Source of the DNA: an uncultured Eubacteriales bacterium
GTDB taxonomy: Bacteria > Bacillota > Clostridia > Oscillospirales > Oscillospiraceae
DNA length: 8,546 nt
Reading direction: 5' to 3'
Assembly: GCA_902475515.1 (NCBI GenBank)
Contig: CABSAB010000044.1
Span: 1-8,546, forward strand
The notes under the pieces are model-generated. The model saw nothing but the letters and a program-made list of their open reading frames with translations. It was not told the DNA's origin and searched no databases. The translations under genes and the position numbers were made by a program. Shown in pieces: positions 4,893 to 8,546 of the stretch. Position 1 is the stretch's first letter. Each line of letters starts with the position of its first letter.

Positions 4893-6587
4893 ATGAAAAA
4901 AAAGACCAAACTGCTTGCCCTGTTTCTGGCGCTGGTGTTCGCCCTGAGTGCCTGCGGAACCACCGGAAGCAGTGCCGAGCCTGCCGCGTCCGTGGATTCC
5001 ACGGTCCAGGCCGAGCCCACCGAAGCCCCGCCTCCCGCGGACCCGACCCCTGCGGAAGTCCCCTCTGCCGAGGAACCCTCCGCGGTGGAGCCCGAGGCCC
5101 CCGAGGTCGTCATTTCCTACCCCCTGTTTGACACGCTTCAGACTTATTCCATCTGGCTTGGCACCGCGCCCGACCTCAGCGACGTGGTGAACAACATGGA
5201 GGAATTCGTCATCTTCCGGGAGCTGGAGAAGATCACCAATGTGGGCTGGGACGCCACCATGGTGTCCTTTATGGCCGAATCCGAGCAGTTTCAGCTGATG
5301 GTGGCCGGCGGCGACTACACCGATGTCGTCTGCAAGGCCGTGGACAACTACAACGGCACCGTGGATGAGGCCATTGAAGACGATTTCCTCATTGACCTGG
5401 CCCCCTATATCCCCGAGAATATGCCCAACCTCACCCGCTGGTTCCAGCAGTATCCGGAGCTTCGGAAGCAGATCACCTCTGTAGAGGGCGCCATCGGCGC
5501 GTTCCCCAAGCTCTATAAGGAGTATAGCGACGTTTCCTCCGGCGGCATGATCCGTGCCGACTGGCTGGAGGATCTGAACCTGGAAGCCCCCAAGACCTAC
5601 GATGATATGTACAGCATCCTCAAGGAATTCCAGGATAAGAAGGGCGCCACCGCCCCCCTGGCCATCGCCATGCCCTCCGGTGTGCAGGCTGAGCTCCTGG
5701 CCGGCTATAACATCACCGGCGGTTTCTATCAGGTGGACGGCGAGATCCGCTTCGGCTCCATTCAGCCCGAGTTCAAGGACTACCTGACCATGATGAACAA
5801 GTGGTACACCGAGGGCCTGGTGGATGAGCTGTTCCTGACCAATTCCTACGAAAGCCTGGTGGATATGTCCCCGGTGCTCAACGGCACCTGCGGCATCTGG
5901 TACGGCACCGCCGCCCAGGCGATCTCTTATATGATCAGCTCCTCCGCGGACCCCAACATGCGCATCACCGGTGTCACCAATGTCACCCCCGACGGCTCCA
6001 TGGCCCATATCGGCGAGGTGGGCAGTGTGTTTGATTCCCACCTGTGGTCCGTGACCACCGTCTGCCAGGACCCCGAGGTCATCTGCCAGTATATCGACTA
6101 TGTTTACAGCGACGAGGGCACCCTGCTTGCCAACTACGGCGTGGAGGGCGAGACCTTCACCTATGTGGACGGCGTGCCCCGGCTCACCGACCTGGTGCTG
6201 AACAACCCCGACTACTCCTACGGCGCGGCCATGAACATCTTCGTGTGTGACCGCATGACCCCCGCCCCCTTCGTCATTGACGAGGAACGGGTCCGGGCGG
6301 ACTATATCGAGGATCAGCTGAATGCCATTGAGGTCTGGAACAACTGCAACGACGGGTTGTATAACCTGCCCCGGTCCGGCCTCACGCTGAGTGTGGAGGA
6401 GTCCAACAAGTATTACGAAATCTACCCCGATATCGAGACCTACATGGACGAGAACATCGTGAAATTCATTGTGGGCGACAAGCCTCTTTCCGAGTTCGAC
6501 GACTATGTGGAGACGCTCAAGGGCATGGGCATTGAGGATTGCATCGCTGTGGAGCAGTCCGCCTATGACCGCTATATGGAAGCCTGA
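4893..6587 (+). CDS. Large extracellular solute-binding lipoprotein, ABC transporter family 1-like
   Basis: A 564-residue membrane-anchored receptor. The signal peptide ends in a lipobox LSAC with Cys21; a Pro/Glu/Ala-rich acidic linker runs to about residue 75; the mature domain of about 490 residues has family 1 solute-binding features (EFVIFRELEKITNVGWDAT, QLMVAGGDYTDVV, LEAPKTYDDMYSILKEFQDK, MMNKWYTEGLVDELF). The length and the pattern resemble LplA/YtcQ-like proteins, usually linked to oligosaccharide or polysaccharide-fragment uptake. I chose the ATG at 4893 for its AAGGAGG at 7 bases and signal peptide; a longer frame from 4806 would bury the promoter and signal peptide. It is monocistronic: own promoter, strong terminator directly after it, and no permease or ATPase beside it, so it must work with a transporter encoded elsewhere or as a receptor. 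Ligand unknown. Confidence 0.9.
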   Translation: MKKKTKLLALFLALVFALSACGTTGSSAEPAASVDSTVQAEPTEAPPPADPTPAEVPSAEEPSAVEPEAPEVVISYPLFDTLQTYSIWLGTAPDLSDVVNNMEEFVIFRELEKITNVGWDATMVSFMAESEQFQLMVAGGDYTDVVCKAVDNYNGTVDEAIEDDFLIDLAPYIPENMPNLTRWFQQYPELRKQITSVEGAIGAFPKLYKEYSDVSSGGMIRADWLEDLNLEAPKTYDDMYSILKEFQDKKGATAPLAIAMPSGVQAELLAGYNITGGFYQVDGEIRFGSIQPEFKDYLTMMNKWYTEGLVDELFLTNSYESLVDMSPVLNGTCGIWYGTAAQAISYMISSSADPNMRITGVTNVTPDGSMAHIGEVGSVFDSHLWSVTTVCQDPEVICQYIDYVYSDEGTLLANYGVEGETFTYVDGVPRLTDLVLNNPDYSYGAAMNIFVCDRMTPAPFVIDEERVRADYIEDQLNAIEVWNNCNDGLYNLPRSGLTLSVEESNKYYEIYPDIETYMDENIVKFIVGDKPLSEFDDYVETLKGMGIEDCIAVEQSAYDRYMEA

Positions 6588-6598
6588 TCACAGAACCG

Positions 6599-6634
6599 AC
6601 AACGGCAGGAGCGAAAGCTCCTGCCGTTGTTTTG
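6599..6634 (+). terminator. Intrinsic terminator of the large solute-binding lipoprotein gene
   Basis: A perfect 14-bp stem (6599-6612 with 6617-6630) closed by a GAAA tetraloop and followed by TTT G. It begins 11 bases after the stop codon. The T-run is short, but the stem is exceptionally stable. Confidence 0.85.
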
Positions 6635-6640
6635 CGTTGG

Positions 6641-6680
6641 TTGTACCAAAACAAAGAGGAGACCATACGGCCTCCTCTTT
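6641..6680 (-). terminator. Terminator of hemW, possibly bidirectional
   Basis: AAAGAGGAG (6653-6661) and CTCCTCTTT (6672-6680) form a perfect 9-bp stem with a 10-base loop. In the minus direction it is followed by the T-rich GTTTTGG tail, about 18 bases after the hemW stop. In the plus direction a T-rich stretch (6690-6699) follows, so it may also back up the lipoprotein terminator. Confidence 0.7.
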
Positions 6681-6697
6681 CTGCATCTATTTTTTCT

Positions 6698-7906
6698 TTA
6701 AAACCGGTGGGGCGACAGCGGTGTGGAACCCCGCTGGGCTTCAATGATCCGCCCAATGAGCTGATTGGATACCAAAAAGCCCTGGGGCGTAAAGCACCAC
6801 CGGCCGTCCACCAGTTTGGTAAGTCCCCGGGTGGCGTAGAAGGTCAGCACCTTCTCCAGGGGGTCAAAGGGCATCAGGAACGTAGTCTCGTACTCGTTCC
6901 GCTCAATGCCGTAGATGGTCCGCATCCGCAGCATCACATACTCGCCCGCCCGCTCTTTAATGGGCACATATTCGCACTCGGTGGTGATGGCGTCGCCCGT
7001 ACGGATGGCCTTGATATACCGGGGAAGATCTGCCGCGAAGGTGTAGCGGGTCCCGGCAAAATCCGACGAAGCCGAGGGCCCGAAGCCCATGTATTCTCCG
7101 CCCATCCAGTATTTCAGATTGTGCATGCACTCCCGGCCGGTCTTGGCAAAGTTTGAGATCTCATATTGATGATAGCCGTAGGCCTCCAGGGTGGACACCG
7201 CGTAGAGGTACATGGCCGCCTGTTCATCATCATTGGGCAGGGCCGCCTGGTGGCGGTAGGCGTAGAGGGGGGTGTTCTCGCTGAGGGTCAGCCCGTAGCA
7301 GGAGATATGGTCCGGGTTCAGGTCGATGATAGACCCCAGGGCGTCGGCCCACTGCTGCTTGCTCTGGGCGGGCAGGCCATACATCAGGTCCAGGCTGATG
7401 TTGTCGAAGCCCGACATTCTGGCGATCTCTACAGAGCGCTTGGCCTGCCGGAAGGTATGGGGCCGCCCCAGGATCTGCAAAAGCTGATCATCGTTGGTCT
7501 GGACGCCGATGGAGATGCGGTTGAAGCCCGAGGAGATCAAACGCTTGCAGCCCTTTTCCGTAATGGTGTCGGGGTTGGCTTCCAGTGTCACCTCAGCGGA
7601 TTTGGACACATTGAACCGCCGGGACAGCTCGGTAAAGACCTGCCGCAGGCGCTCCGCCCCAAAGTAGCTGGGGGTGCCGCCGCCGAAGTACACCGTGTCC
7701 ACCACATATTTGGGCGCCCGGGCGCCGCACTCCCGGATGTGGGTCTCCAGGGCCTTTACATACTGGTCCATCCACTCCTGGGTCCGGGCCGCGGCGGGCA
7801 GGCTGTAAAAGTCGCAGTATTCGCACTTGCTCCGGCAGAAGGGAACATGCACGTAGATGCCCAGGGCCTGGCTCTGGGAGACGAGCTTTTGTTGGGCTTT
7901 TGCCAT
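6698..7906 (-). CDS. hemW: Radical SAM heme chaperone HemW (formerly annotated as coproporphyrinogen III oxidase-like)
   Basis: A 402-residue cytoplasmic radical SAM protein. Cys24, Cys28 and Cys31 in HVPFCRSKCEYCDF form the CX3CX2C site for the [4Fe-4S] cluster. The residue two after the last Cys is Phe rather than the fourth Cys of true HemN, which supports HemW. Other family marks: GGGTPS at 75-80, EANPDT near 109-114, RISIGVQT at 130-137, LGRPHT, SLDLMYGLP near 171-179, YEISNFAK near 248-255, and HNLKYW followed by YMGFGPSAS; the HemN C-terminal domain covers about 300-390. HemW is known to bind heme and pass it to respiratory targets. The ATG at 7906 has AGGAGG 7 bases upstream, which abuts the lepA stop; only 12 bases separate the genes, so they are co-transcribed. 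A terminator follows, so the hrcA-grpE-dnaK genes that often come next in Firmicutes are not here. Confidence 0.95.
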   Translation of the reverse strand: MAKAQQKLVSQSQALGIYVHVPFCRSKCEYCDFYSLPAAARTQEWMDQYVKALETHIRECGARAPKYVVDTVYFGGGTPSYFGAERLRQVFTELSRRFNVSKSAEVTLEANPDTITEKGCKRLISSGFNRISIGVQTNDDQLLQILGRPHTFRQAKRSVEIARMSGFDNISLDLMYGLPAQSKQQWADALGSIIDLNPDHISCYGLTLSENTPLYAYRHQAALPNDDEQAAMYLYAVSTLEAYGYHQYEISNFAKTGRECMHNLKYWMGGEYMGFGPSASSDFAGTRYTFAADLPRYIKAIRTGDAITTECEYVPIKERAGEYVMLRMRTIYGIERNEYETTFLMPFDPLEKVLTFYATRGLTKLVDGRWCFTPQGFLVSNQLIGRIIEAQRGSTPLSPHRF

Positions 7907-7918
7907 AAAACGTCCTCC

Positions 7919-8546
7919 TTATTCCGAATCCAGCTTGAGTACGGCCATAAAGGCCTCCTGGGGCACCTCCACAGAGCCGAAGCTGCGCATGCGCTTCTTG
8001 CCCTCTTTCTGCTTTTCCAGGAGCTTTTTCTTTCGGGTAATATCGCCGCCGTAGCACTTGGCCAGCACATCCTTCCGGAGGGCCTTGATGGTCTCCCGGG
8101 CGATGATCTTGGCGCCGATGGCCGCCTGCACGGGGATCTCAAAGAGCTGGCGGGGAATGGTCTCCTTGAGCTTTTCGCAGATCTTCCGGGCCCGGTTATA
8201 GGCCTTGTCCGCATGGAGAATGAAGCTCAGTGCGTCCACAACGTCGCCGTTGAGCAAAATGTCCAGCTTCACCAGATTACTCTCGCGGTAGCCAGTGACG
8301 TCATAATCCAGCGACGCATAGCCCCGGGTCCGGGATTTGAGGCAATCGAAGAAATCAAAGATGATCTCATTGAGAGGCATATCGTAATGCAGTTCCACCC
8401 GGCTGGTGTCCAGATAGGTCATGTCCAGATATTCGCCCCGGCGCTCCTGACACAGGTCCATGATGCCGCCCACATACTCGGGGGGCGTGATGATGGACAC
8501 CCTGGCAAAGGGTTCCTCGGCTTTTTCGATCTCCGAGGGGTCCGGG
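7919..8546 (-). CDS. lepA: Elongation factor 4 (LepA), C-terminal part (cut by window edge)
   Basis: The last 208 residues of a translational GTPase that acts on the ribosome and is thought to promote back-translocation or help 30S subunit maturation. The GTPase and middle domains lie beyond the right edge. What is visible is the EF-G-like domain V (EYVGGIMDLCQERRGEYLDM, then IIFDFFDCLKSRTRGYASLDYD) followed by the LepA-specific C-terminal domain with the hallmark VLAKCYGGDITRKKKLLEKQ and EGKKRM. The frame is open from the edge through to TAA at 7921-7919; a GTG at 8500 is an internal valine and not the start. The full family length is about 600 residues. It leads an operon with hemW, which begins 12 bases after its stop. 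Confidence 0.97.
   Translation of the reverse strand, partial: PDPSEIEKAEEPFARVSIITPPEYVGGIMDLCQERRGEYLDMTYLDTSRVELHYDMPLNEIIFDFFDCLKSRTRGYASLDYDVTGYRESNLVKLDILLNGDVVDALSFILHADKAYNRARKICEKLKETIPRQLFEIPVQAAIGAKIIARETIKALRKDVLAKCYGGDITRKKKLLEKQKEGKKRMRSFGSVEVPQEAFMAVLKLDSE

Noticed and set aside
4656..6041. Long open frame on the minus strand (461 codons)
   Set aside because: It is antisense to the large solute-binding lipoprotein, has a Gly/His-rich nonsense composition, and crosses the divergent promoter region.

Overview
The window looks like chromosomal DNA of a GC-rich, low-copy-element gut Firmicute, probably of the Oscillospiraceae / Clostridium cluster IV type. That placement is inferred from Gram-positive style lipoproteins, strong AGGAGG ribosome binding sites, sigma-A-like promoters, the lepA-hemW gene pair and the style of the histidine kinase. 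I see no mobile element, CRISPR array, tRNA or rRNA.

Left part (1-4220). Four genes run leftwards: an OmpR-type response regulator, a sensor histidine kinase overlapping it by 4 bases, a sugar-type (periplasmic-binding-protein class 1) substrate-binding lipoprotein, and the start of an RbsA/MglA-like ABC ATPase cut by the window edge. The regulator-kinase pair has its own promoter region. The binding protein has its own excellent promoter. A GC-rich hairpin with a short T-run sits between the binding protein and the ATPase and probably lowers ATPase expression. A 31-residue membrane peptide gene diverges from the regulator at 4125-4220 (+).

Middle part (4237-6697). A Nudix hydrolase (-) and a large, apparently monocistronic solute-binding lipoprotein (+) diverge from a 182-base region holding one recognisable promoter for each. 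The lipoprotein ends in a perfect 14-bp terminator hairpin, followed by a second hairpin serving the convergent hemW gene.

Right part (6698-8546). hemW (radical SAM heme chaperone) lies 12 bases downstream of the 3' part of lepA (elongation factor 4), an arrangement common in Firmicutes.

The most interesting content is regulatory rather than a new enzyme system. The same 17-bp direct-repeat box (two TGTGAA/GGTGAA half-sites, 11-bp period, 14 of 17 bases identical) occurs in only two places I could find: between the regulator and the small peptide gene, and upstream of the sugar-binding-protein promoter. Next to the second copy lie four GCACAAA direct repeats spaced 19-21 bases apart, and a 20-bp perfect-armed palindrome sits on the predicted transcription start. 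This suggests that the two-component system controls itself, the small peptide and the ABC transporter, with a second regulator acting at the transporter start site. No wholly new biological system is evident; this circuit is the best candidate for follow-up.
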